Assembly (NCBI GenBank): GCA_035651595.1
Contig: DASRFJ010000324.1
Location: 1-36,411, forward strand
DNA length: 36,411 nucleotides
Direction: 5' to 3'
Source: JAFARZ01 sp035651595
GTDB taxonomy: Bacteria; Actinomycetota; Actinomycetes; Streptosporangiales; Streptosporangiaceae
The notes under the pieces are model-generated. The model had not been told where the DNA came from, made no database searches, and saw only the letters and a program-made list of their open reading frames with translations. Made by a program: the position numbers and the translations under genes. Position 1 is the first letter of the stretch. Each line of letters begins with the position of its first letter. Below, piece after piece: positions 7,958-16,307 of this stretch.

Positions 7958-9418
7958 CTACCAAGTACCCCAGGCAAGCGCCGGTGCGGGTAGTTTCGGC
8001 GGCGTCAGGAAGGCCGGCGGGGCCGTCAGGTCGAGTGCGCCGAGTGGTGCAACCGCCGCTGCGTCCCGCCGGGTCAGCGCGGGTAGATTCCACTTCTCCT
8101 CGACCAGCTTCAGCACCGAGGTGTGGTCGAATACGTCGGACAGCACGCAGTCCGGCCGCGCATAGGGTGACACGATTACGGCCGGCACCCGGAACCCGTA
8201 GGTGTCGTAGGCGTTCGGGCCCGCGACGAGCTGCTCGGCATGCCGCACATACCCGGGGAACAACACCTTCAGCAGGCTGCGCAGCGGCGACGGGTGTGCG
8301 ACCAGGCTGCGACCGGGAACGTCGTCCGGCGGCACGGCCGCTGGCGGGACGACATGGTCGTAGTAGCCGCCGTGCTCGTCATAGGTCCAGATGAGCAGCG
8401 TGTCCGCCCAGCCGGGGCCGTGCATGACGCGGTTGATCACCTCGGCGGCGAAGCTTTCCCCCTTGCGGATGTCCTGCGGGTTCTCCTCCGAGAAGCTGCT
8501 GAAGTCCGGGTCGACGATGCAGAACGACGGGAGGTTGCCGGAGTCGGCGTCGGCGAAGAACTGCTCAATGCTGCGGACGTGGGCCATGTAGCCGGCCATC
8601 CCGAGCGGGTAAAGAGCCGACGTGAACTGGAGATCCCGCTTGAACCCGTCGCTTGTCTTGCGCAGCGGACGACCGAGAGAGACCAGGTGGTGCCGGGTCC
8701 GGCGGCGCCGGTACTGCACGAAGCGGCGGAACTCGGACTGGTCGCTGCTGGCCGGCCGGTAGTTGACCCAGGAGATATGGTGCCGGGTCAGCAGGTCCAG
8801 GATCGTGCCGGCTTTCGGCCGGTCCAGCAGGTTGACGGGCAGGTCATCCATCAAGCCGTTGGCTGTCCCAGCCAGCAGGAACCGGCGGTTCGGGAACGTC
8901 GGGCCAAGGCACGAGCTGAACCAGTGGTCGGCAAGCGGGAAGGTCCGGGCCAGTCCGTGATAGAAGGGCAGATCCTGTTCGGTCCAGTAGGCCATGGCCC
9001 CGCTCGTCCTGTCCTTGGACGCGGACTGCTCGGCGGTGGCCACGAAGCCGTTCAGCTTTCCGTCCGCCCACTGCGCGTGGCTCGCACTCCAGCTCTGGCA
9101 GGCCACGCCGTTGTCCTGCACTGGGGAACTCGCGTGATAGGCGCGGATCATGTTGCCCGCGGAGTCGGGATTCTCAGCGTCCGGCATTCCATCGCTGCCG
9201 AGCGGAAAACCCTCCCCTCGGCCGAGGGTGCCAAGATAGTTGTCGAATGAGTGGTTCTCCATCATCAAGACGACGATGTGCCTGATCTGCGGTAGCAGAT
9301 CGGTGCCGACCGGGCGAGCGGGATCGGGGCGGTCACCCGGCCGGTAACGGCGCGCACGCCGCTCCCGCCCACGTAGCTTATTGCGTTCAATCCGTTCCCA
9401 GGTGCTCCCGATGTCCAC
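7958..9418 (-). CDS. Phosphoesterase, phospholipase C/acid phosphatase family (PF04185)
   Basis: A 486-residue enzyme of the bacterial phospholipase C superfamily. The hallmark IRHIVVLMMENHSFDNYLG lies at about residues 45-63 with the metal-site Glu54-Asn55. DHWFSSCLGPTFPNRRFLLAG follows. The second catalytic segment is LIWTYDEHGGYYDHVVPP, and GFRVPAVIVSPYARP precedes the C-terminal helix. It would hydrolyse phosphodiesters or phosphomonoesters, possibly phospholipids. Unlike the secreted mycobacterial enzymes it has no twin-arginine signal, only a basic N-terminus (ERRARRYRPGDRP), so it is predicted to be cytoplasmic. GGAGGA seven bases before the ATG fixes the start. It lies 70 bp downstream of the PAP2 gene on the same strand and may be co-transcribed with it. 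Confidence 0.9.
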   Translation of the reverse strand: MDIGSTWERIERNKLRGRERRARRYRPGDRPDPARPVGTDLLPQIRHIVVLMMENHSFDNYLGTLGRGEGFPLGSDGMPDAENPDSAGNMIRAYHASSPVQDNGVACQSWSASHAQWADGKLNGFVATAEQSASKDRTSGAMAYWTEQDLPFYHGLARTFPLADHWFSSCLGPTFPNRRFLLAGTANGLMDDLPVNLLDRPKAGTILDLLTRHHISWVNYRPASSDQSEFRRFVQYRRRRTRHHLVSLGRPLRKTSDGFKRDLQFTSALYPLGMAGYMAHVRSIEQFFADADSGNLPSFCIVDPDFSSFSEENPQDIRKGESFAAEVINRVMHGPGWADTLLIWTYDEHGGYYDHVVPPAAVPPDDVPGRSLVAHPSPLRSLLKVLFPGYVRHAEQLVAGPNAYDTYGFRVPAVIVSPYARPDCVLSDVFDHTSVLKLVEEKWNLPALTRRDAAAVAPLGALDLTAPPAFLTPPKLPAPALAWGTW

Positions 9419-9488
9419 CTAAATCCTCCTTCGCTACTCGCTCGAGCCCGCGAAACGACTGGCGTCCCAGTCATGAGGTCTGAACCCT

Positions 9489-10970
9489 CTAACGGGTTGC
9501 GGGCGTGGTTTCCCGGCTGTGATCGGCCGCCTTGCGCTGTGGCAGTCCGAGCCGCTTGCGGCCGGTGTGGTCGAGGCCTGCCTTGTTCGGCTTGATCAGC
9601 ATCGTGGTCGCGGTCAGCCAGAGCGCGGCGAACAGCACGCTCGCGAGGATGTCGGTCGGATGATGCTCCCCCCGGTACATGCGGGCCGTGGCGACTATGC
9701 CGGGCATGACGATCGCGGGGACCAGGAACAGGTAGCGCCACCAGCCGCGGGCGTGGCCGATGACCAGGATGGCTATGCCTGCGTAGAGGCACGTGGCGGC
9801 GGCCATGTGGCCCGACGGGAACGCGGATGTGGGCAGATGCGAGTCCATGTGGCGGACGTCAGGGCGCGGGCGTTTGACGATGGCGGCGACCACCAGGAAG
9901 GCGGCTAGTTCGCCGAGCATGACCACGGCCAGGAAGGTCGCCGGGCGCCAGTGCCGGGTGACCACGACGAACACCACGCAGGCTGCGACGCTCACGATGA
10001 GGATGTCCTGGGTTCCCCCGAGGTTGCTGGCGATCGCGCTCCAGTGATCCAGCGTGGCCGTCCGCCGCGCGGCGAACCAGTGCGGGATCGCATGATCGCC
10101 GAGCAGGTTCCCGTTTCCGTTGCGGGTGATCATGATGAGCTTGCCGATGCCGGCGAGGGCACCGACGATAAGCACCCACGTCACCACTACTCCGGCCGCG
10201 ATGCGGCCGTAGGTACGAGAGCGATCATGACGCATGGCTGTCTCCGGTTCTATCGGCTGGAGATCGGCGCGGACCTCGGGCTCAAGACCTTCGGTCACCG
10301 GATGAGTCACCGGTTCGCCGGCCATATGGCGGGATAGTTCGAAGGCGAAGGCGGTGATGCCCAGCCACGTGATGCCGAGCGCCCACCCTCCGAGCACGTC
10401 GGAGAGATAGTGCACGCCGAGCAGCAGCCGGCTGATGCCGATCGCGCCGATCAGTGTGATGATCACGGCGGTGAGCACACGGCGCCACATCCCGCGAACC
10501 GCGGGGAGGAAGACCAGGAACACCGCGCCGTAGCAGACGATCGAGCCAAGCGCATGCCCGCTCGGAAAGCTGTTGCCAGTGCCGTGCGCGATCGGGTGTG
10601 CCACCACCGGGCGCAGCCTGCCGACCAGCGCCTTGAGCACCGGGTCGAGCACTAGAGCGCCCGCGCCGGTTGCCAGGAGATAGACCGTGAGCCGCCACCG
10701 CCGCAGGACGGCGAGCACGACCGCGCTCGCGCCGACCAGCGTCCACAGCACGGCGCCGCTGCCCAGCCAGGTGACCGCGCTGATGACGCTGACTACCGCG
10801 GCGTGGCCAGCAACGAGGCTGTTCAGCCATGCTGCCGCGTGGTGATCGACGGACTCAAGCGGCGCCCACCGCAGCCGGACAAGCAGGAGCAGAAGAGTGA
10901 ATAGCGCGGCCGCCGCGGTGACGATGGCGAGAGGCGCGAGACTGCGCCGGGAGGCGGCGGGGACCGGCAT
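9489..10970 (-). CDS. Membrane phosphatase with two tandem PAP2 domains
   Basis: A 493-residue integral membrane protein made of two PAP2 lipid-phosphatase units. Unit 1 has KALVGRLRP (113-121), PSGH (136-139) and SRLLLGVHYLSD (180-191), a complete catalytic set. Unit 2 has KRPRPD (366-371), PSGH (385-388) and ARMYRGEHHPTD (429-440), in which the usual Ser of the third motif is Ala. Each unit is surrounded by about five or six hydrophobic helices; a polar linker lies near 212-252. Likely substrates are lipid phosphates or polyprenyl pyrophosphates at the outer membrane leaflet. The ATG at 10970 is preceded closely by GAGGGG; ATG 10988 is an alternative. It is divergent from the DUF1206 gene and precedes the phosphoesterase gene, suggesting a lipid-phosphate theme. 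Confidence 0.9.
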   Translation of the reverse strand: MPVPAASRRSLAPLAIVTAAAALFTLLLLLVRLRWAPLESVDHHAAAWLNSLVAGHAAVVSVISAVTWLGSGAVLWTLVGASAVVLAVLRRWRLTVYLLATGAGALVLDPVLKALVGRLRPVVAHPIAHGTGNSFPSGHALGSIVCYGAVFLVFLPAVRGMWRRVLTAVIITLIGAIGISRLLLGVHYLSDVLGGWALGITWLGITAFAFELSRHMAGEPVTHPVTEGLEPEVRADLQPIEPETAMRHDRSRTYGRIAAGVVVTWVLIVGALAGIGKLIMITRNGNGNLLGDHAIPHWFAARRTATLDHWSAIASNLGGTQDILIVSVAACVVFVVVTRHWRPATFLAVVMLGELAAFLVVAAIVKRPRPDVRHMDSHLPTSAFPSGHMAAATCLYAGIAILVIGHARGWWRYLFLVPAIVMPGIVATARMYRGEHHPTDILASVLFAALWLTATTMLIKPNKAGLDHTGRKRLGLPQRKAADHSRETTPATR

Positions 10971-11049
10971 GGCCCCTCTACTGCCCATTCTGAATTGATT
11001 CACGCCTATGCACGGTGTTTGCCGGCCCGCTGGCAAGGTAGCGACGGGT

Positions 11050-11871
11050 ATGCACTCTGTATCACCGCCGGACGTAATACGCTCCGCGAGGCGGGCTTCT
11101 GGCAGCCCAGCGGCGCACGTGCTGGCACGCGCGGGCCTGACCGCACGCGGTGTCATTTACATCCTGGTCGGCTTCGTCGCGTTGCTGGTCGCACTTGGGC
11201 ACAGCTCGCGCGAGGCAGACCAGGAGGGTGCCTTGCATCTGCTCGCAGGTAAATCTTACGGGCTAGTCTCACTGTGGCTGCTCGGCGCCGGCTTCGCGGC
11301 CTACGCGTTGTGGCGGCTGGGCGAGGCCGCGTTCGGCGTCACCGGCGAGCGGCCCGGGGCCGGTCCCAGGCTCAAGTCGCTGGCCCGCGCGGTCATCTAC
11401 ACGGGCTTGTCCTACCTGACGTTCACGGTGATCGCCGGCACGGATCGCAGCCAGTCTGGGCGGCAGCAGGACATAACGGCCACTGCGATGCAGCACCCGT
11501 CCGGCCGGATAATTGTCGGCGCCGCCGGGCTGGTCATCGTGGCCTGTGGCATCACCCTGGTCGTCGAGGGTGCTCGTAAGAAGTTCATGAAGCAGCTGCG
11601 GACGGCCCAGATGAGCGCCCGGACGCGTCGCGTCGTCAAACTGCTCGGCATGACGGGAACCATCGCGCGAGGTGTGGTCTTCGGCCTGGCCGGAGCGCTG
11701 GTCATCGACGCGGCGGTCACCCATAAGGCGGCTGAGTCCGGCGGCATCGACAGAGCGCTGCGGATACTGCGCGATCAGCCGTTTGGCGAGTTCCTGATGA
11801 TGCTGGCCGCGCTCGGCCTCGTGATCTTCGGTGTCTACGGGCTCTGCGAGGCCCGCTGGCGGAAGGTCTGA
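11050..11871 (+). CDS. DUF1206 integral membrane protein
   Basis: A 273-residue membrane protein made of three similar units of two hydrophobic helices each (about residues 25-95, 108-178 and 198-270). The repeats begin ARAGLTARGVIYILVG, ARAVIYTGLSYLTF and GMTGTIARGVVFGLAG, the signature of DUF1206. Its function is unknown. The ATG at 11050 has AAGG about eleven bases upstream; an in-frame ATG at 11008 would add 14 residues with no better signal. It is divergent from the tandem PAP2 gene across only about 80 bp, so the two share a promoter region. Confidence 0.85.
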   Translation: MHSVSPPDVIRSARRASGSPAAHVLARAGLTARGVIYILVGFVALLVALGHSSREADQEGALHLLAGKSYGLVSLWLLGAGFAAYALWRLGEAAFGVTGERPGAGPRLKSLARAVIYTGLSYLTFTVIAGTDRSQSGRQQDITATAMQHPSGRIIVGAAGLVIVACGITLVVEGARKKFMKQLRTAQMSARTRRVVKLLGMTGTIARGVVFGLAGALVIDAAVTHKAAESGGIDRALRILRDQPFGEFLMMLAALGLVIFGVYGLCEARWRKV

Positions 11872-12085
11872 ACCCGGTCACCCGGGCCGTGCAGCAGCAT
11901 CGGCTGAACCCTCCAGTAACAGCGGGCACCCATCGGCGACTCTGCGGACCGCGCCTGAGCCAGAATATCTCGGCTAATTAGTCATAAAGGACTACTGGCC
12001 GTCCGATGGCAATTGATGTTATATGTGTTATGGCGTAAAGAAATTGCGTTGACATTCGGCTAGCCCTCAGGAAAGAGCTAACGCT

Positions 12086-12673
12086 ATGACCGCCAGTCCA
12101 GTCTCCGACTCCGGAACTCCCCAGCCTTTGTATCGCAGGTCGCTCGGGCGAACCACGATAACGAAGGCCATCGTGACTGCCGCCGCTGCTGGACTGCTCA
12201 CGGTATCGGCTTTCGCATTCGGTTCGTCGTCGGGTATCGCGAGAGCCTCGACCCCGGACATCCTGGTAAACAGCTTCTCCGGAGAGAACTCAATCACCAG
12301 CGGCTCTAGCACATGGCAATGGATAACGGGCACCGACACCGAGTCCTTCGCCAACACCAGCTCTCGGAGTGTAATTACCGGGTCCGTAATCCTCGGAAGC
12401 TCTACCGGCGCGGCAGTCAGCGGTCGGCTCGGTGTCTGCTATCAGGCAGCCAGCGGCGGCCTGATTGCAAACACGAACTGGGAAATCATCGACTTCACCG
12501 CGCCCGTTGGCCAATGGGTCACGCAGACCATCAGCGGTACGATTGTTCCCTCCACCGCCGAAAGTTTCAAGGTCGGTCTCTGCGCCTTCGATACGTCCGC
12601 TAACCTCACCTACAACACTGGATTCGGTGCGGCAGCGGGCACCGCAATCGTCGCAATAAACTCTGGCCCCTAG
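12086..12673 (+). CDS. Secreted protein of unknown family
   Basis: A 195-residue protein with a long N-terminus (YRRSLGRTTITK), a hydrophobic core (AIVTAAAAGLLTVSAFAFG) and a probable signal-peptidase site near ARAS (about residues 52-55). The mature part of about 140 residues is rich in Ser, Thr, Gly and Asn, with two cysteines (LGVCYQAA and VGLCAFD) that could form a disulfide, and alternating hydrophobic strands suggesting a beta-sandwich. I do not recognise a family. AGGAAAG lies before the ATG. The gene and its 200-bp upstream region are clearly AT-richer than the neighbours, with TTGACA at 12049-12054, so recent acquisition or relaxed codon use is likely. Confidence 0.75.
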   Translation: MTASPVSDSGTPQPLYRRSLGRTTITKAIVTAAAAGLLTVSAFAFGSSSGIARASTPDILVNSFSGENSITSGSSTWQWITGTDTESFANTSSRSVITGSVILGSSTGAAVSGRLGVCYQAASGGLIANTNWEIIDFTAPVGQWVTQTISGTIVPSTAESFKVGLCAFDTSANLTYNTGFGAAAGTAIVAINSGP

Positions 12674-12965
12674 CGATGCAGCGAGATCGCCACAGGAAGG
12701 GCCGGGCAGCTCTCGACAGCTCTCAAAATATGGCGAGAACGACATGGGTTGCTCGGACCGGTTACTGCGCTCCTGCCAAGAACTTGGCGACGGCACCGAC
12801 CTTACCCGCGCGGATCCCGCCGCGGCCGCTAGACTAGCTCTCGGCGTCCGGGGCGCCGCCGGTCCGCGGACAGGGCTGAGCCCACCCGAGCAAATCCAAG
12901 CTCCATGGCCACCGAGCCTCCTTTCGGCCTACGTAGCGGACCGCGGGCGACGAGAGGAGGTCGCT

Positions 12966-14471
12966 GTGGCGACCGCGCGTCTTCCGGATGACCCCAACTT
13001 CGAGCAGCTGCGCAGGCAGGCGAAGGATGTCCGCGACCTGAGCCGGGCCGGCCTTCAGGGCGCCCTGGATCTGGTGGGCGCACACCATCCTGACGGGCCG
13101 CACGCGGTCTCCCTCGCCGGCGCGCAGCTTGTCGTCGCCCGGCACTACGGGTTCTCCTCGTGGGCCGCGCTCCGGCGGCATGTCCTGACGATCGAGCGCT
13201 ACCGCAGGGCACCGGACGAGGTCGCCAGTGCCGGCCAGCCTGTCGATGAGTTCCTCATGCTCGCCTGCCTGCGCTACGGCGACGACGATTCGCCATCGCG
13301 CTGGCAGCGTGCCGCCCGGCTGCTCGCCGAGCGCCCGGAGATCACCCGGACGTCGGTGCACGCGGCCGCCGCCGTGGCAGATGCCGACGCGCTGGAGGCG
13401 CTGCTTGGCGAGGACCCGGCACTGGCCGTCGCCGCGGGCGGGCCATACCGCTGGGAGCCGATCCTCTACCTCGCCCACGCACGGCATGACCCGTCGATCA
13501 GCGAGGAGGCGACCGTCAGGTCGGCCAGGCTGCTGCTCGAGCACGGCGCCGACCCGAACGCCGGCTACTTGTGGCACGGGCTCATTCCCGCAACCACCGC
13601 GCTGACCGGGGCGCTGGGTGGCGGTGAGGACAGCCAGCCACAGCATCCCCACGGCCTCGCGCTGGCCAGGACGTTGCTGGCGGCCGGGGCGGACCCCAAC
13701 GACGGGCAGGCGCTGTACAACCGGCAGTTCGGCAGCGACAATAGCCACCTCGCGCTGCTGCTCAGCCACGGTCTCGGCCGCGGCGACGGCGGACCGTGGC
13801 GGAGGCGCCTGGGCGACCGGGCCGACTCTCCGGCCGGGCTGATCCGTGGACAGCTGCGGTGGGCGGTCACGCACGACATGCGCGACCGGGTGCGGTTGCT
13901 CGCCGAGCACGGCGCCGACCTGCGGACCCCGTTCGAGGCTGACGAGGAGAGGCTGGTCAGATGCGTGAACGCCTGTGACGGCAGGACGCCAGCCGAGGTG
14001 GCGGCGATCTGCGGCTGCACGACCGTGCTGGACTGGCTGGTCGAGCACGGCCGTGTGCCGCGGCCCGCGGCCGACGGGGCGGACGGACTCATCGCCGCCG
14101 TGCTGGCCGGCGACCGACGTACGGCGGACCGGCTCGCCCGGCACGCCGACGCGGCCCGGGCAGAGCGGCCCGGGCTCGTCGTATGGGCGGCCAGCCGGCG
14201 CGCCTGGCCCGCCATCCCGCTGCTAGCGGAGCTAGGCTGGGACGTGAACGCCCGCGCCCGGACCGACTTCCCGATGGAGCAGCAGTGGGAAACCGCACTG
14301 CACGAGGCGGCGCGGACCGGCGACAGCGGCGCCGCCCGCATGCTCATCGAACTCGGCGCGGACCCGGGCATCCGCGACGCCCGGTTCAACGCCACACCAC
14401 TCGGCTGGGCTGAGCACTTCGGCCAGGAAGCCACGGCCGACTACCTCCGCCCGCTCACCCCGGCAGACTAG
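12966..14471 (+). CDS. Ankyrin repeat protein
   Basis: A 501-residue soluble protein. The N-terminal 75 residues (LPDDPNFEQLRRQAKDV..., then SLAGAQLVVARHYGFSSWAALRRHV) form the helical cap found before many actinobacterial ankyrin arrays. Ankyrin-type units follow, recognisable at LLLEHGADPNAG, LLAAGADPND, LLAEHGADLRTPF, LVEHGRVPRPA and ALHEAARTGDSGAARMLIELGADPGIRD. It is a protein-interaction scaffold without a visible catalytic domain; the partner is unknown. The GTG at 12966 has GGAGG about six bases upstream. The frame is open from 12744, but that extension is Pro/Arg-rich and lacks coding character. Confidence 0.88.
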   Translation: MATARLPDDPNFEQLRRQAKDVRDLSRAGLQGALDLVGAHHPDGPHAVSLAGAQLVVARHYGFSSWAALRRHVLTIERYRRAPDEVASAGQPVDEFLMLACLRYGDDDSPSRWQRAARLLAERPEITRTSVHAAAAVADADALEALLGEDPALAVAAGGPYRWEPILYLAHARHDPSISEEATVRSARLLLEHGADPNAGYLWHGLIPATTALTGALGGGEDSQPQHPHGLALARTLLAAGADPNDGQALYNRQFGSDNSHLALLLSHGLGRGDGGPWRRRLGDRADSPAGLIRGQLRWAVTHDMRDRVRLLAEHGADLRTPFEADEERLVRCVNACDGRTPAEVAAICGCTTVLDWLVEHGRVPRPAADGADGLIAAVLAGDRRTADRLARHADAARAERPGLVVWAASRRAWPAIPLLAELGWDVNARARTDFPMEQQWETALHEAARTGDSGAARMLIELGADPGIRDARFNATPLGWAEHFGQEATADYLRPLTPAD

Positions 14472-14555
14472 AGGGTTACTGGAGGGACCACCGGGGCTTG
14501 CCCGGATCGCTGGCCGCCCAGTGGGCCAGCTACGGGCTCGATGGGCCTCGGTTAA

Positions 14556-14633
14556 CGTGGCGAATTACCCTTTCGTGGTAACACGGCCCTCGCGTACGGG
14601 GGTCGATCCACCACAAAGGGCCGATCGTCCACG
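14556..14633. repeat. 78-bp structured intergenic element, copy A
   Basis: It lies between the ankyrin and serine hydrolase genes. It aligns without gaps to 25188-25265 at 53 of 78 positions, and CCACGTTG ends both copies. Three nested stems can form: CGTGG (14556-14560) with CCACG (14629-14633), GTGGT (14575-14579) with ACCAC (14610-14614), and an inner 8-bp stem 14585-14592 with 14597-14604 around CGTA. Two inner pairs are G-U wobbles where copy B has Watson-Crick pairs. It may be a structured RNA or a small mobile inverted repeat. No open frame is involved. Confidence 0.7.
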
Positions 14634-14746
14634 TTGCTGACGGGACTGCCGGCGGCCGGCACGGCCACGCGCGCGCGGAATACGCCCTGCGGCGTACCGC
14701 GCCGGGCATATGTTGTGCTGGATTGCCTACCGCGGAGGAGGAGCGA

Positions 14747-16078
14747 GTGACCACAGGCGGCTTCTCGTCGAAACGGCTTGCCCGCGTGCGAGACGTGCTG
14801 GAGCGCCACGTCGACGCCGGCTACGTCCCTGGCGCGGTCGCCGTCGTCGCCCGCAACGGCGAGGTCCACGTCGTGGCAACGGGCAAGCTCGCCTTCGAGG
14901 GCGCGGGCTCGGACTCGCCGATGGCTGCCGATACGATCTGCCGCGTCGGCTCGATGACCAAGCCGGTCGTCGCCGCGTGCGCGATGACGCTCGTCGAGGA
15001 CTGCACGCTCCGCCTCGATGACCCGGTCGACGAGTTCCTCCCTGAGCTGGCGGACATGAGGGTGCTCGCCGATCCGGGCGGGCCGCTGGAGGACACCGTC
15101 CCGGCCGGGCGCCCGATCACGCTGCGGGACCTGCTCACCTTCACCTGCGGCACCGGCATCGTCCCCGCCGAGCCGGGGACGGTTCCGGTCGCCGACGCCC
15201 TGAACGCGCTCGAGCCGCAGCCGTCTCCGGATGAGTGGATTCGCCGCCTCGGCGCGCTTCCGCTGGTCTGCCAGCCGGGTGAGCGCTGGATGTACCACAC
15301 CGCCGCCGACGTGACCGGCGTGCTCATCGCCCGCGCCACGGGCATGTCGTTCGGGGACGCCATGCGCGAGCGGATCTGCGTGCCGCTAGGGATGAAAGAC
15401 ACTGCCTTCAGTGTGGACGGTCAGAGCATCGGCCGGCTGGCGACCGCGTACACGCGCGACGAGGCCAGCGGCGCGATCGTCATCGAAGACGGCCCCGACG
15501 GATACTGGAGCCAGCCGCCGGAGTTCGAATCAGGGGGCGGCGGGCTCGTCTCGACCGCCACCGACTACCTAGCCTTCGCCTCGGCGCTGCTCGCCGGCGG
15601 CACCTACCACGGCGAGCGGGTTCTCTCGCGGCCGTCGGTGATGCTGATGACCAGCGATCATCTGACGCCGGCGCAGAAGGCGGTCTCCGGGTTCACGCCC
15701 GGTTACTTCGACGACATCGGCTGGGGTTTCGGGATGTCGGTTCGCACCCAGCGTGCGCATCCCGGCCCTGCGCCGGGAGTGTCATATCCGTGGGCGGCTT
15801 CGGCCGGGAGCTACGGATGGCCCGGCATCTACGGCACCGGCTGGTACAACGACCCGCCCGAGGACATGACGACAATTCTCATGATCCAGCGGGCACCCGC
15901 ACCACCTCCGCTGCCGATCCTCCACGACTTCTGGACAGCCGCCTACCAGGCAATCGACGACTTAGCGCCGGGAGCGGCAGCGGCAGCGGGTTCGGTCCGT
16001 TCCACCACCGTCGTTCGGAGAAATCTCTTTTATCGTAGCTGTCCACCAAGCGTAGAAATGGAATATTCGAATGAGTGA
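14747..16078 (+). CDS. Serine hydrolase, class C beta-lactamase/esterase type
   Basis: A 443-residue protein of the beta-lactamase/DD-peptidase/EstB superfamily (PF00144). The nucleophile motif is S69-M-T-K72 in RVGSMTKPV. The second motif is Y183-H-T in MYHTAADVTG, where Tyr replaces the general-base Tyr-x-Asn pattern as in many esterases. SGGGGLVSTATDYLAFA marks the later part of the fold. There is no signal peptide, so it is probably a cytoplasmic esterase rather than a secreted lactamase. GTG at 14747 follows GGAGGAGGA. After the usual family end (FWTAAYQAIDD) there is an odd tail of about 38 residues (from about 15964), low in complexity and then AT-rich, suggesting loss of the original stop. 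Confidence 0.88.
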   Translation: MTTGGFSSKRLARVRDVLERHVDAGYVPGAVAVVARNGEVHVVATGKLAFEGAGSDSPMAADTICRVGSMTKPVVAACAMTLVEDCTLRLDDPVDEFLPELADMRVLADPGGPLEDTVPAGRPITLRDLLTFTCGTGIVPAEPGTVPVADALNALEPQPSPDEWIRRLGALPLVCQPGERWMYHTAADVTGVLIARATGMSFGDAMRERICVPLGMKDTAFSVDGQSIGRLATAYTRDEASGAIVIEDGPDGYWSQPPEFESGGGGLVSTATDYLAFASALLAGGTYHGERVLSRPSVMLMTSDHLTPAQKAVSGFTPGYFDDIGWGFGMSVRTQRAHPGPAPGVSYPWAASAGSYGWPGIYGTGWYNDPPEDMTTILMIQRAPAPPPLPILHDFWTAAYQAIDDLAPGAAAAAGSVRSTTVVRRNLFYRSCPPSVEMEYSNE

Positions 16079-16086
16079 ACGATCTC

Positions 16087-16105
16087 TATACCCTCTAGGG
16101 GTATA
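16087..16105. terminator. Short hairpin after the serine hydrolase gene
   Basis: TATACCC (16087-16093) and GGGTATA (16099-16105) form a perfect 7-bp stem with the 5-nt loop TCTAG, starting nine bases after the stop codon. It stands directly before a second larger inverted repeat and lies in an AT-rich patch between convergent genes. A bidirectional terminator role is likely. Confidence 0.55.
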
Positions 16106-16108
16106 TAG

Positions 16109-16166
16109 TTCATGATCACGAAGGGTTTTATGGCCTATAGCACGTACAACCCTTCATGATCATGAA
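16109..16166. repeat. 19-bp inverted repeat with 20-nt spacer between convergent genes
   Basis: TTCATGATCACGAAGGGTT (16109-16127) is repeated in inverted orientation at 16148-16166 with one mismatch; the spacer is 16128-16147. The arms contain TCATGATCA, itself nearly palindromic. The sequence is far more AT-rich than its surroundings. It could serve as a terminator for the convergent hydrolase and ribokinase genes, be a binding site, or be a remnant of a small mobile element. Confidence 0.75.
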
Positions 16167-16307
16167 ACAAGCCACGCGAACCAGCGGAACGCAGGCCCAC
16201 ATAGCAGGACAAACCAGACCGCATACCCCCCTGTATCGAGGGCCGCTTCAACGCGCGCTCAGCCCGAACCAGCAACGGCCAATCTCAGGCGGCACACTAG
16301 CAGCTTC

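Noticed and set aside
14530..14754. A minus-strand 74-residue frame over element copy A
   Set aside because: No ribosome-binding site or recognisable domain. The conserved signal there is structural, not codon-based.
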